Shown: one piece after another, positions 18,246 to 27,087 of the stretch | Numbering within the stretch: position 1 is the stretch's first letter | Layout of the letters: each line of letters opens with the position of its first letter | Assembly (NCBI GenBank): GCA_963803495.1 | Contig: CAWDMP010000002.1 | Location: 3,596,001 to 3,660,000 of the forward strand | DNA length: 64,000 nucleotides | Reading direction: 5' to 3' | Source: Persicitalea sp963803495 | GTDB lineage: Bacteria > Bacteroidota > Bacteroidia > Cytophagales > Spirosomataceae | Notes under the pieces: model-generated | Told to the model about the DNA's origin: nothing | Database searches by the model: none | The model's input: only the letters and a program-made list of their open reading frames with translations | Made by a program: the position numbers and the translations under genes

Positions 18246-19238
18246 ATGAAACAATTTGCACTCATCGGCGCGGCCGGCTACATCGCCCCCCGCCACCTCC
18301 GGGCCATCCGCGACACGGGCAACACGCTCGTCGCTGCCCTCGATACCTTCGACAGCGTCGGGATCATGGACAGTTTTTTTCCGCAAACCGCCTTCTTTGT
18401 GGAATTTGAGCGCTTCGACCGCCACATCGAAAAGCTGCGCCGCACGGGCAATCCGATCGACTATGTGAGTATTTGCAGTCCCAATTACCTGCACGACGCG
18501 CACATTCGCTTCGCCCTGCGCAACCACGCCAACGTCATCTGCGAAAAGCCACTCGTGCTCAATCCCTGGAACATCGACGCCCTGCTCGACATCGAGCGCG
18601 AAAGCGATCGCCACGCCTATACGATTCTGCAGCTACGCCTGCACCCGAGCATCATTGCGCTCAAGGAAAAAATTGAAAACAGCCCGGCCGACGAAATTTT
18701 CGACGTCGACCTGACCTACCTCACCTCACGCGGCAACTGGTACTACACTTCCTGGAAAGGCGACGTGACCAAGTCGGGCGGCATTGCGACCAACATTGGC
18801 GTGCATTTTTACGACATGCTCTCCTGGGTATTTGGGGAAGTCAAAATGAACAAAGTACACGTCCACACCCACGACCGCGCCGCCGGGTATCTTGAATTCG
18901 ACCGGGCCCGCGTCCGCTGGTTTCTGTCGATCAATGCCGATACACTGCCCGACCACGTTCGTGAGAAGGGGCAGAGTACTTACCGTTCCATTACGATCGA
19001 CAACGAAGAGATCGAGTTCAGTAAAGGGTTTACCGACCTGCACACGGCGAGCTACCAGCATATCTTGGACGGCAACGGGTTCGGCATCGGTGAGGCGCGG
19101 CAGTCGATCGGGATTGTGCATAATATCAGGACTGCGGAATTGTCCCCACTCGTGGGTGACTACCATCCGCTGGCCAAGCTACCGCTGACCAAGCACCCGT
19201 TTGAAGGTAGTCCCAAGGAAGAATTTCTTGCCCTTTGA
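18246..19238 (+). CDS. UDP-GlcNAcA 3-dehydrogenase, WbpB/WlbA-like (Gfo/Idh/MocA)
   Basis: A 330-residue oxidoreductase. The N-terminal Rossmann fold FALIGAAGYIAPRHLRAI is the distinctive opening of WbpB/WlbA enzymes, followed by YVSICSPNYLHDAH and the active-site CEKPLVLNPWNID. The C-terminal alpha/beta domain includes GGIATNIGVHFYDMLSWVFG with the conserved catalytic His. The enzyme oxidises C3 of UDP-GlcNAcA, providing the ketone for the aminotransferase encoded just upstream. The order dehydrogenase - transferase - E - D - B makes a nearly complete UDP-GlcNAc3NAcA cassette. Confidence 0.93.
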   Translation: MKQFALIGAAGYIAPRHLRAIRDTGNTLVAALDTFDSVGIMDSFFPQTAFFVEFERFDRHIEKLRRTGNPIDYVSICSPNYLHDAHIRFALRNHANVICEKPLVLNPWNIDALLDIERESDRHAYTILQLRLHPSIIALKEKIENSPADEIFDVDLTYLTSRGNWYYTSWKGDVTKSGGIATNIGVHFYDMLSWVFGEVKMNKVHVHTHDRAAGYLEFDRARVRWFLSINADTLPDHVREKGQSTYRSITIDNEEIEFSKGFTDLHTASYQHILDGNGFGIGEARQSIGIVHNIRTAELSPLVGDYHPLAKLPLTKHPFEGSPKEEFLAL

Positions 19239-19253
19239 ACTCCATTGACCGAC

Positions 19254-19815
19254 ATGGCCGCTAGCGAATCAAACGTTACGGAAGAAATCGAACAAATGCG
19301 CTCCGCCTCCCTGGCGGGTGCTACAAACGCGTTCCCGCTCCGAGAAAAAAGTGGCAGAGCGGCTGACGCGCTTGGACGTACTCCATTACCTGCCCCTCCA
19401 AAAACGAAAGAAACAGTGGTCCGACCGCGTGAAAATCGTGGAGGAGCCGCTGTTTCCGGGTTACCTGTTTGTGCAGTTTCCCGAAGCCGCGCGCTATCCG
19501 ATGCTCAACACCGACGGCGTCGTGCGTATCGTTTCGTTCGGCGGAAATTACGCCGAGGTACCCGAAAGCCAAATCAACGCCCTGCGGGAACTGGTTTATC
19601 TGGAAAACGATGTCACGGTGGTGGACGCTGGTTTGCAGACCGGGCAACAAGTGAAAATTACGTCCGGCCCATTCAAGGACCTGGAAGGAAAACTGGTGCG
19701 GCACAATGGCAAAGGTACACTGGTCATCGAAATCGCCGCCATTGGTAAGGGCATCGTACTGGAACTGGGGAACACCAAAGTATCGGCCCAGCGTAGAGCA
19801 GCTGCGGAAGGATAA
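19254..19815 (+). CDS. NusG/UpxY-like transcription antiterminator (probable frameshift near 19304)
   Basis: The clear part starts at GTG 19318 and gives 165 residues with the NusG NGN domain (TRSRSEKKVAERLTRL, LPLQKRKKQWSDR, EPLFPGYLFVQFP) and a C-terminal KOW (ITSGPFKDLEGKLVRHNGKG). The frame is open further up and reads PPPWRVLQTRSRSEKK, restoring the first beta strand with its tryptophan. A plausible N-terminus, MAASESNVTEEIEQM from ATG 19254, is in another frame, so one extra base near 19303-19308 probably splits the gene. UpxY proteins prevent premature termination in long capsule operons. It lies inside the locus, not at its head. Confidence 0.82.
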
Positions 19816-19857
19816 GAAGGATTCTGGCGTAAGCCAAAAAAGCTAAGACGAAACCGG

Positions 19858-19893
19858 CTAACATCTAATACCTAACAACCTAACAACCTAGCC
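19858..19893. repeat. CCTAACAA-type phrase repeat
   Basis: A run of TAACATCTAATACCTAAC followed by two CCTAACAA-like units in the gap before the epimerase gene. It is very similar to the phrases at 7105 and 16384, and a diverged copy is at 21072-21094. Confidence 0.55.
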
Positions 19894-19973
19894 CTTACGA
19901 CAAAATCCGTGGGAGTGAGAGAGCGAAGCTGTGCAAAACCGGTCTCAATCGACGTTCAAAGAAAACACCCAAT

Positions 19974-20981
19974 ATGATCAGCGGCAAGAACATAGTAGTG
20001 ACGGGGGGGGCTGGTTTTATCGGCTCCAATTTGTGTGAGACTTTGCTCCAAAAAGGCAACCGGGTGACGTGCCTGGATAATTTTGCCACGGGCAAACGAA
20101 GCAACGTCGAGCCATTCCTGGCAAACCCCGATTTTCGACTGATCGAAGGCGACATCAGGGAATTGGCCGATTGCCACAAAGCAGTGAGAGGGGCGGATTA
20201 TGTGCTGCATCAGGCGGCTTTGGGTTCGGTGCCGCGTTCCATCGCCGACCCTATTGCTACAAATTCGGTCAACATCAGCGGCTTCTTGAATATGCTGGTA
20301 GCCGCCAAGGATGCTCAGGTAAAGCGCTTTGTCTTCGCCTGCAGTAGCTCCACTTACGGCGACTCGACCACCATGCCCAAAACTGAGGACGTTATCGGAA
20401 AGCCGCTCTCGCCCTACGCGGTTACGAAGTACGTCAACGAACTGTACGCCGATGTGTTTCAAAAAACCTACGGCCTCGATTTCGTCGGATTGCGGTACTT
20501 CAATGTATTTGGTCGGCGGCAGGACCCCAACGGGGCCTACGCGGCCGTGATTCCCAAGTTTGTCAGCCAATTGATGCAACACGAGTCGCCGGTCATCAAC
20601 GGCGACGGTGAGCACTCGCGCGATTTTACCTACATCGCCAACGTGGTACAGGCCAATTTGCTGGCCATCAGCACCGAAAACCCCGAAGCCCTGAACACGA
20701 TTTACAACGTCGCATACGGTGGACGGGCGACGCTCAACGAGCTGGTGGGGTATCTCAAAAAATACCTCGCTCTCTACGATTCCGATATCGCCGACGTCGC
20801 CATTCAGTACGGCCCCAACCGCCCCGGCGACATTCCCCATTCGTTTGCCTCCGTCGACAAGGCGCGGCAGCGGCTGGGCTATGATCCGCAGTACAGCCTG
20901 GACGCGGGCCTGAAAGATACCGTCGCCTGGTACTGGGCAGCCGAGTCGACCGCCGTGACCGCCGACAAAATGGAGGCATAA
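19974..20981 (+). CDS. UDP-N-acetylglucosamine 4-epimerase, TviC/WbpP class
   Basis: A 335-residue extended short-chain dehydrogenase: NAD-binding GGAGFIGSN at about 11-19, substrate-loop SVPRSIADP, and the catalytic SPYAVTKYVNELY. The motifs CSSSTYGD and FGRRQDPNGAYAAVIP are typical of the TviC/WbpP/GNE group, which interconverts UDP-GlcNAc(A) and UDP-GalNAc(A). Paired with the TviB-type dehydrogenase it can give UDP-GalNAcA as an alternative product. Exact substrate (acid or neutral sugar) cannot be settled by eye. Confidence 0.9.
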   Translation: MISGKNIVVTGGAGFIGSNLCETLLQKGNRVTCLDNFATGKRSNVEPFLANPDFRLIEGDIRELADCHKAVRGADYVLHQAALGSVPRSIADPIATNSVNISGFLNMLVAAKDAQVKRFVFACSSSTYGDSTTMPKTEDVIGKPLSPYAVTKYVNELYADVFQKTYGLDFVGLRYFNVFGRRQDPNGAYAAVIPKFVSQLMQHESPVINGDGEHSRDFTYIANVVQANLLAISTENPEALNTIYNVAYGGRATLNELVGYLKKYLALYDSDIADVAIQYGPNRPGDIPHSFASVDKARQRLGYDPQYSLDAGLKDTVAWYWAAESTAVTADKMEA

Positions 20982-21128
20982 GCCCGGCCTGAGTGCTTAC
21001 ACAGCGTTGGTTTGCATTCAAAGAGAAATTAAATCGAAGGTAGACCTTAGCTAATCAGGAAAACAAAAACCTAATGCCTAATAACCTAACACCCACTCGA
21101 CCGCATTTACATTCAAGAAGATACCTTA

Positions 21129-21981
21129 ATGACCGAACCGAATACCGAATACGCCAACTCGATCAAACCCAAAGACAGCCTCTTCGACTTGCGGCTGCGC
21201 GAGATCTGGCGTTACCGTGACCTGCTGATCCTGTTTGTCCGGCGCGATTTTGTCGCTAAGTTCAAGCAGACTATCCTGGGGCCGCTGTGGTTTTTTATCC
21301 AGCCCATCTTTCAGACCGCCGTGCTGGCGATCGTCTTCGGCGGCATGGCCAAGCTATCCACCGACGGCATCCCGCCGATCCTGTTTTATTTGGCGGGCGT
21401 GACCGCCTGGAATTATTTTTCCAACTGTCTGAAAACCACTTCTATTACTTTTACTGCAAATGCCGGTTTATTCGGAAAAGTATATTTTCCTAGAGCGGTA
21501 ACTCCATTGTCGAATGTAGTAAGTAATCTAATTCAGTTTTGTATAGGACTTTTTCTGTTCCTGCTGATTTACGCTTATTACAGTTTCACAGGCTATCGAC
21601 TTCGACCCAACTGGGTTTTGACTTTGCTACCTGTTCTGGTCATATTGATGGGATTGATGGGACTGGGATTAGGGATGCTCACCTCAGCGATGACTACCCG
21701 AGTATCGTGACTTGCAGTATCTGGTAGACTTTGGCGTGCAACTGCTTATGTACGCTACCCCCGTCATACTACCGCTTTCCGCTGTACCCGAGAAATACAG
21801 ATTCATTATGCTTGCCAATCCGATGAGTGGCGTCATAGAAACATTTAAGTACGGTTTCTTTGGTACCGGAAATTTCTCTTGGGGGCTGATTGGCTATTCT
21901 GCGACATTTACAGTCGTTGTTTTTATTGGAGGATTAGCCATATTTAATAAGACGGAGAAGAATTTTATGGATACCGTTTAA
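21129..21981 (+). CDS. wzm: ABC-2 type polysaccharide export permease, Wzm-like (frameshifted at 21702)
   Basis: Two abutting frames form one permease of about 283 residues. The N-terminal part has the cytoplasmic lead FDLRLREIWRYRDLLILFVRR, then membrane helices; the frame breaks at MTTRVS. Removing one G at 21702 gives TTRYRDLQYLVDFGVQLLMY and the last two helices, ending NKTEKNFMDTV, which is the expected C-terminus of this family. With the ATPase 7 bp downstream it forms an O-antigen/teichoic-type exporter that moves a finished lipid-linked glycan across the inner membrane. The single extra base is the only defect seen. Confidence 0.9.
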
Positions 21982-21988
21982 TTACATT

Positions 21989-23266
21989 ATGAAGCCGATA
22001 ATAAAAGTAGAAAATCTTTCGAAACAGTACCGGTTAGGGACAATTGGAACGGGTACGTTACGCAATGACCTTAAAAGATGGTCGCACAAAATACGCGGAA
22101 AAGAAGATCCATTTTTGATGATCGGCGAAACCAATGACCGTTCCCAGAAAGGGGATAGTGAATATGTGTGGGCCCTAAAAGATATTAATTTTGAAGTAAT
22201 GCCCGGAGAAATTATGGGTATCATAGGAAAAAACGGTGCTGGTAAATCTACACTACTAAAAATACTATCCAAAGTCACAGGTCCAACGACCGGTCGCATC
22301 GATTATGATGGTCGGATTGGTAGTTTGCTGGAAGTGGGTACCGGTTTCCATCCCGAATTAACGGGGCGGGAAAATATATTTTTGAATGGAGCCATTCTGG
22401 GCATGACCAAAGCGGAAATAAAGGCCAAACTGGACGAAATAATTGATTTTTCCGGTTGCGAACGCTATATAGATACACCGGTAAAGCGCTATTCATCAGG
22501 CATGATGGTCAGGTTGGGTTTTGCTGTTGCCGCACACTTGGAACCTGAAATACTGGTAGTGGATGAAGTATTAGCTGTTGGAGATGCCGAATTTCAAAAG
22601 AAGGCAATAGGCAAAATGCAGGATGTCAGTAGTAAGGACGGACGGACAGTTCTATTTGTAAGCCACAACATGGCCAGTATTCAACAGCTATGTGATAAGG
22701 GAATACTACTGAGGAATGGGACCGTAGAATTTACAGATAAAATAAAAAATGTCATAGAACATTACCAGCAGGACATTGTAGTCCAAAGTGATAAGGACAC
22801 AAGCAGTAGAACGGACAGAAAAGGAAATGGGAGTCTGAAAGTAGTCGATTGCGTCGTGCAAAATTCAAATAAGCGCGAGATCGAAACTGTTATTGTTGGA
22901 AAAAAAATGTTTATCGTAGTTACTCTGGAACGAGGCGAAGAATTTGTTCAGGGCCGCACACTTACCATAACTGCCAATATAAGCGATCCGATAGGAACGC
23001 GTATTTTTCAGATGAGCACCTTATATTTATCAAAACAAGTACAGGTGGGTGAAAGGCATACGCGGGTACAGTTTGAAATAACCAAGTTCCCGCTAAGCTC
23101 AGGTTTGTATAATATAGGTTTCTATATCGCGAACGAATTTGAAATCCTGGATTGGATAGATAATGTCAAAGAGTTCAGCGTAGAAAGCGGCGATTTTTTT
23201 GATACTGGAAAAATTACGGAAGGGGGGATATTCTTCGCTGAGCACAACATTGAACAACTGAACTAG
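21989..23266 (+). CDS. wzt: Polysaccharide ABC exporter ATPase with Wzt C-terminal domain
   Basis: A 425-residue ATPase. The NBD occupies about 1-255, with Walker A GIIGKNGAGKSTLLK, signature YSSGMMVRLGFAVA and Walker B ILVVDEVLAVGD. The remaining 160 residues form a beta-rich domain (for example FIVVTLERGEEF, RVQFEITKFPLSSGLYNIGF) matching Wzt-C, which binds the terminal modification of the glycan before export. Such a tail implies that the exported chain carries a specific end-cap, which the methyltransferases in this locus could add. It pairs with the upstream permease. Confidence 0.93.
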   Translation: MKPIIKVENLSKQYRLGTIGTGTLRNDLKRWSHKIRGKEDPFLMIGETNDRSQKGDSEYVWALKDINFEVMPGEIMGIIGKNGAGKSTLLKILSKVTGPTTGRIDYDGRIGSLLEVGTGFHPELTGRENIFLNGAILGMTKAEIKAKLDEIIDFSGCERYIDTPVKRYSSGMMVRLGFAVAAHLEPEILVVDEVLAVGDAEFQKKAIGKMQDVSSKDGRTVLFVSHNMASIQQLCDKGILLRNGTVEFTDKIKNVIEHYQQDIVVQSDKDTSSRTDRKGNGSLKVVDCVVQNSNKREIETVIVGKKMFIVVTLERGEEFVQGRTLTITANISDPIGTRIFQMSTLYLSKQVQVGERHTRVQFEITKFPLSSGLYNIGFYIANEFEILDWIDNVKEFSVESGDFFDTGKITEGGIFFAEHNIEQLN

Positions 23267-23281
23267 GTGCAGTAATTATAA

Positions 23282-24433
23282 ATGGAAATAGATAATAAAA
23301 AAATAAAAATTTATAAGGCGTTCCCTGCGTATCAAAACTACCTATCAAAATTTTATGAAAGAGAATATAGACTTGTGGAAAAATCATTTTCTGAACAAAA
23401 GCAAGCGCTGATGCACGACGGATTCCCCTGGATTTTTACATGGTCGACCAATACAAGCGAGGACGAGGCTATAATATTCGAGACGGTACATAACTGTGAG
23501 CCGCTACAAAGAGCTTGGAACAGAGATAAATTATTTGGTGAAGATTGGCAGGTTCAAATCGTTTTGGAACAGATCAAAGAGATTAAGCCTCAGGTCTGTG
23601 TATTGTATCCTCCCGAATTGTTTAATACGAGTGTAATTGATGAAATAAAATCAATGCTCAAAAACGATGTGGTAGTTGTCAGTTATGACGGCATGAATCG
23701 TATGAATGAGTCGTTGTATTCCGGTTATGACGTTATATTGACTTGTTCAGATTTTATTAGCAGATATTACCAAAACAAAAATGTTCAAACGTATACGTTG
23801 AATTTTTGCTTTGATGAAAACATACTTGCCAAAATAGATTCAAAATCAGATCACAAATACGCTGCTGGGTTCTCTGGCTCGATCTATACAAATATCCATG
23901 ACGACAGATATGACTTATTAAAATATCTGACGCGAAGAACAAAAGTAGAGGTAAGATCAGAATTTGGTCAGAATCTGGATTACAGTCTTTTTTCTAAAAT
24001 ACAATTGAGAAGATTGATAAAGAAAAAAGACTACGATAATTATCTTGGTTTATGGAAAATTGATAGGTCAAACAAAGGCCCGGTTTACGGGTTGGGGATG
24101 TATCAGTTTTTACGCGATTCTGGAATCTCAATCAATATGCATGGGGATAAAATCAAATTTGCTGCCAATGTAAGGTTGTTTGAGGTGACGGGGGTAGGGT
24201 CCTGCTTACTTACGGACTGGAAGGAAAATATGTCTGAATTATTCGAACCTGATAAAGAAGTCGTCCTGTATCGTTCCATTGAAGAAGCATACGACAAAAT
24301 AAAGTTTCTGAAAAAGAATGAAAGGGTCAGAAGCAAGATCGCAAAGCAGGGGCAGCATCGTACGCTATCAAATTACACTTACAAAGAATCCATACCTAAA
24401 CTTGTTAAGTACCTCACGCAGCTTTACGATTAA
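23282..24433 (+). CDS. CgeB-like glycosyltransferase
   Basis: A 383-residue protein of the GT-B kind. The middle has a GSIYTNIHDDRYDLLKYL segment where the second Rossmann domain begins, and the C-terminus carries FAANVRLFEVTGVGSCLLTD followed by SELFEPDKEVVLYRSIEEAY, the donor-site arrangement typical of CgeB/GT1-like enzymes. The N-terminal domain is less clear. Base composition is AT-rich compared with the flanking sugar genes. Sugar and linkage are unknown. Confidence 0.72.
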   Translation: MEIDNKKIKIYKAFPAYQNYLSKFYEREYRLVEKSFSEQKQALMHDGFPWIFTWSTNTSEDEAIIFETVHNCEPLQRAWNRDKLFGEDWQVQIVLEQIKEIKPQVCVLYPPELFNTSVIDEIKSMLKNDVVVVSYDGMNRMNESLYSGYDVILTCSDFISRYYQNKNVQTYTLNFCFDENILAKIDSKSDHKYAAGFSGSIYTNIHDDRYDLLKYLTRRTKVEVRSEFGQNLDYSLFSKIQLRRLIKKKDYDNYLGLWKIDRSNKGPVYGLGMYQFLRDSGISINMHGDKIKFAANVRLFEVTGVGSCLLTDWKENMSELFEPDKEVVLYRSIEEAYDKIKFLKKNERVRSKIAKQGQHRTLSNYTYKESIPKLVKYLTQLYD

Positions 24434-24436
24434 ATA

Positions 24437-25099
24437 TTGAATGCTTTTATAAATAAATACTTTTACAAGGTATTCAAAAAAATAGTGCCAGAACTGTCTA
24501 TATTAAAAAGGCAGATCGATTGGAAATATTTAACTAATTATATTGATCATTCTTCGCTTTCCCCCCAAGCGAGCATCACGTCGCCCTATAATCTTCAGAA
24601 CATCGATATCGGCCCCTACTCATATGTTAGCGCAAATTCCAGAATTTCTGATACTTCGATAGGTAAATTTTGTTCCATTGGTCCCAATCTACTTTGTGGC
24701 TGGGGAATACACCCTACGCACGGAATCAGTACATCACCTATGTTTTATTCGACTAAGAAGCAAAACGGATACTCATTGGCGGAAACTGACAATGTAATAG
24801 AAAGAAAGAGGATAAAAATTGGTAACGATGTATTCATTGGTGCAAATGTAACCATATTGGATGGGGTAAACATTGCGGATGGAGCCGTAATAGGGGCAGG
24901 GGCCGTCGTTTCGAAGGATATTCCACCGTATGCTATCGCCGTCGGATCGCCCATTCAAATTATCAAATATCGATTTAATGAAGCGCAAATCGCAGATTTG
25001 CAAAGGATAAAATGGTGGGATTTTCCTGATGAACAATTGACGCATGTGCAGTCACACTTTTTTGATTTGGATGCCTTTATTGAAAAGCATGGCTCATAA
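24437..25099 (+). CDS. Left-handed beta-helix acyltransferase (CatB/LbH type)
   Basis: A 220-residue protein in which hexapeptide repeats start near residue 55 (IGPYSYVSANSRISDTSIG) and finish with IADGAVIGAGAVVSKDIPPY and AVGSPIQIIKYRF, the usual C-terminal cap. The insert around HPTHGISTSPMFY holds the catalytic His expected for xenobiotic/antigen O-acetyltransferases of this class. The start is TTG 24437, as no ATG is suitably placed; it follows the previous stop by 3 bp. It probably acetylates a sugar of the polysaccharide. Confidence 0.8.
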   Translation: MNAFINKYFYKVFKKIVPELSILKRQIDWKYLTNYIDHSSLSPQASITSPYNLQNIDIGPYSYVSANSRISDTSIGKFCSIGPNLLCGWGIHPTHGISTSPMFYSTKKQNGYSLAETDNVIERKRIKIGNDVFIGANVTILDGVNIADGAVIGAGAVVSKDIPPYAIAVGSPIQIIKYRFNEAQIADLQRIKWWDFPDEQLTHVQSHFFDLDAFIEKHGS

Positions 25100-25901
25100 G
25101 CTGTCCATCATCACGGTAAACCTCAACAATAGGGATGGGTTGGAGGCAACAATCAAGAGCGTAGCCAGTCAAACCACCCATGATTTTGAATTCATCGTCA
25201 TCGATGGGGGAAGTATGGATCGTAGCCTCGCGGTTATCGATTCCCATCAGGGTGTTATCTCGCATTGGCTTAGCGAAAAGGATACTGGCGTTTATCAGGC
25301 AATGAACAAAGGCATTGCCATGGCAAAAGGGGAGTACCTGCTATTTCTTAATTCGGGTGATTATCTTTATAGCAATGATACACTGTCAAATGTGTTCAGT
25401 GTGGAGCACAAAGAAGATTTCCTGTGTGGCCGCAGTGCCATATCCCAGTATGGTGCGGTCGTACACATCACGGAGCCGCCGGAGGTTCATACGTTCGCTA
25501 CTTACTACCACGCCACAATCTCGCACCAGGCTACCTTCATAAAGCGGGAAATGTTTCGTGACTACGGGTTGTACCGTGAGGACTTCAAATATAATTCTGA
25601 TTGGGAATTTTGGATCAGGACGATCATTCTGCAAGGATGTAGTACCAAGAAAATTGACGAAATAATATGTTATTATAATCTAGACGGAATGTCCTCTACC
25701 AATAATCACTCGGCTGCCTATTTGCAGGAGATAAAAGTGGTATTGGAACAGCCAATACTTACTCAGTTTGTGCCTGATTACGAATTGTGGCGCAATGAGC
25801 GGAAAGCAATGGCTCCGTTTTACTGGCTCAGGTCTAAGAAGTTATTATTCAAGATATTCATTTCTTTTTACGGCATCGCCAGGAGATTAAATAGGAAGTA
25901 A
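25089..25901 (+). CDS. Family 2 glycosyltransferase
   Basis: A 270-residue GT-A enzyme from ATG 25089, overlapping the preceding acyltransferase by 11 bp. Motifs: LSIITVNLNNRDGLEATIKS, FIVIDGGSMDRS, DTGVYQAMNKGIAMAKGEYL and the metal-binding region LNSGDYLY, where SGD replaces the usual DxD. This is the subgroup common in Bacteroidota capsule loci and resembles the gene at 33971. Donor and acceptor are unknown. Confidence 0.88.
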   Translation: MAHKLSIITVNLNNRDGLEATIKSVASQTTHDFEFIVIDGGSMDRSLAVIDSHQGVISHWLSEKDTGVYQAMNKGIAMAKGEYLLFLNSGDYLYSNDTLSNVFSVEHKEDFLCGRSAISQYGAVVHITEPPEVHTFATYYHATISHQATFIKREMFRDYGLYREDFKYNSDWEFWIRTIILQGCSTKKIDEIICYYNLDGMSSTNNHSAAYLQEIKVVLEQPILTQFVPDYELWRNERKAMAPFYWLRSKKLLFKIFISFYGIARRLNRK

Positions 25902-25905
25902 GATT

Positions 25906-27063
25906 TTGGCAGAACGGAAGTTAACCATATTATTCGTGACGCACTACGCAGCACTCTACGGAGCCAATCAATCGATGTGCGCGATGATGTTAGAGCTGCG
26001 GGAGCATCACAATATCGAACCCATTGTGTTGGTACCTAGAGCGGGGCCTGTCTGTGAATTTCTTGATGAAAATGAGATGCCTTATTTCGTCTCACATTAT
26101 TATTGGTGGGTAAACCAGGATCGCGGTCCTTTCAAAGCATTGCTCAATCTTCGCAAACAGGTTCTGAATCGTCAACGTATTTCCCAAATCAGTCGGCTAT
26201 TCTCTAGTCTTGCGGTCGATCTGGTGTATTCAAACTCCATAGTAGTCAACATTGGGTATTATATTAGCAAAAGGTTGCATTGCCCCCATATCTGGCATTT
26301 ACGAGAAAGTTTGAATTCTTATAAATTTAAATTCTCGCTAGGCACTGATCTTTCAAAGTATTTCCTGAGTTTTTCCGCCCAGCGGTTCATCCTTATATCT
26401 GATTTCCTGGTTAAGGAATACAGCAGCTTATTACCCTCAAAAAAAGTAAGGAGAATTTACAACGGCGTTAGTCTTCCCGAGCGTACCGGTAAGCGCAAAA
26501 CACCATCGGTTGTACTTAACATCGGTTTGGTAGGGGTACTTTCTGAGCAGAAAAACCAGATGGATGCGCTGAAAGCCATTTCTGTATTAAAATCACGCGG
26601 GTATCGTAACCTCGTCCTGCATTTGATCGGTGGTGCCAATGGAGCCTATTTGAAATTGTTAGAGCAATACATACGCGATCACGCACTGGACGATCGTGTT
26701 GTACTGCATGGGCACCAATCCGATGTTCACGTATTGTTGAAAGACATGGATCTTGGATTGATGACCTCACGCGATGAAGCTTTCGGACGTGTCAGTGTGG
26801 AATATATGTTGCACGGGATGCCGGTTATTGCCAGCAAGTCGGGAGCCAATGCCGAACTCGTGATCGAAGGCGTTAGTGGCTGTTTGTACGCGCTGTACGA
26901 TGCCGATGACCTTGCCGATCAAATTGCCTTCTTTCTGGACAATCCCGTCCAACTGCGATCGATTGGGAGTAAGGCCACTGCGTACGCAAAATCTAATTTC
27001 TCGGCGAAAAAAAACGCACGCGAGATCAATACCCTGATCAGGGAGTTAGTCAATACTATTTAA
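25906..27063 (+). CDS. Family 4 glycosyltransferase
   Basis: A 385-residue GT-B enzyme. The N-terminal domain starts LTILFVTHYAALYGANQSM, and the C-terminal Glycos_transf_1 domain runs from about 205 with VLNIGLVGVLSEQKNQMDAL. The retaining-GT motif is SRDEAFGRVSVEYMLHGMPV, with two glutamates in E-x7-E-like spacing. The start codon is TTG (25906), 4 bp after the preceding stop. It adds one sugar of the repeat or cap; specificity is not readable. Confidence 0.88.
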   Translation: MAERKLTILFVTHYAALYGANQSMCAMMLELREHHNIEPIVLVPRAGPVCEFLDENEMPYFVSHYYWWVNQDRGPFKALLNLRKQVLNRQRISQISRLFSSLAVDLVYSNSIVVNIGYYISKRLHCPHIWHLRESLNSYKFKFSLGTDLSKYFLSFSAQRFILISDFLVKEYSSLLPSKKVRRIYNGVSLPERTGKRKTPSVVLNIGLVGVLSEQKNQMDALKAISVLKSRGYRNLVLHLIGGANGAYLKLLEQYIRDHALDDRVVLHGHQSDVHVLLKDMDLGLMTSRDEAFGRVSVEYMLHGMPVIASKSGANAELVIEGVSGCLYALYDADDLADQIAFFLDNPVQLRSIGSKATAYAKSNFSAKKNAREINTLIRELVNTI

Positions 27064-27087
27064 CTACCAAAAGACAACAAACTCGAT

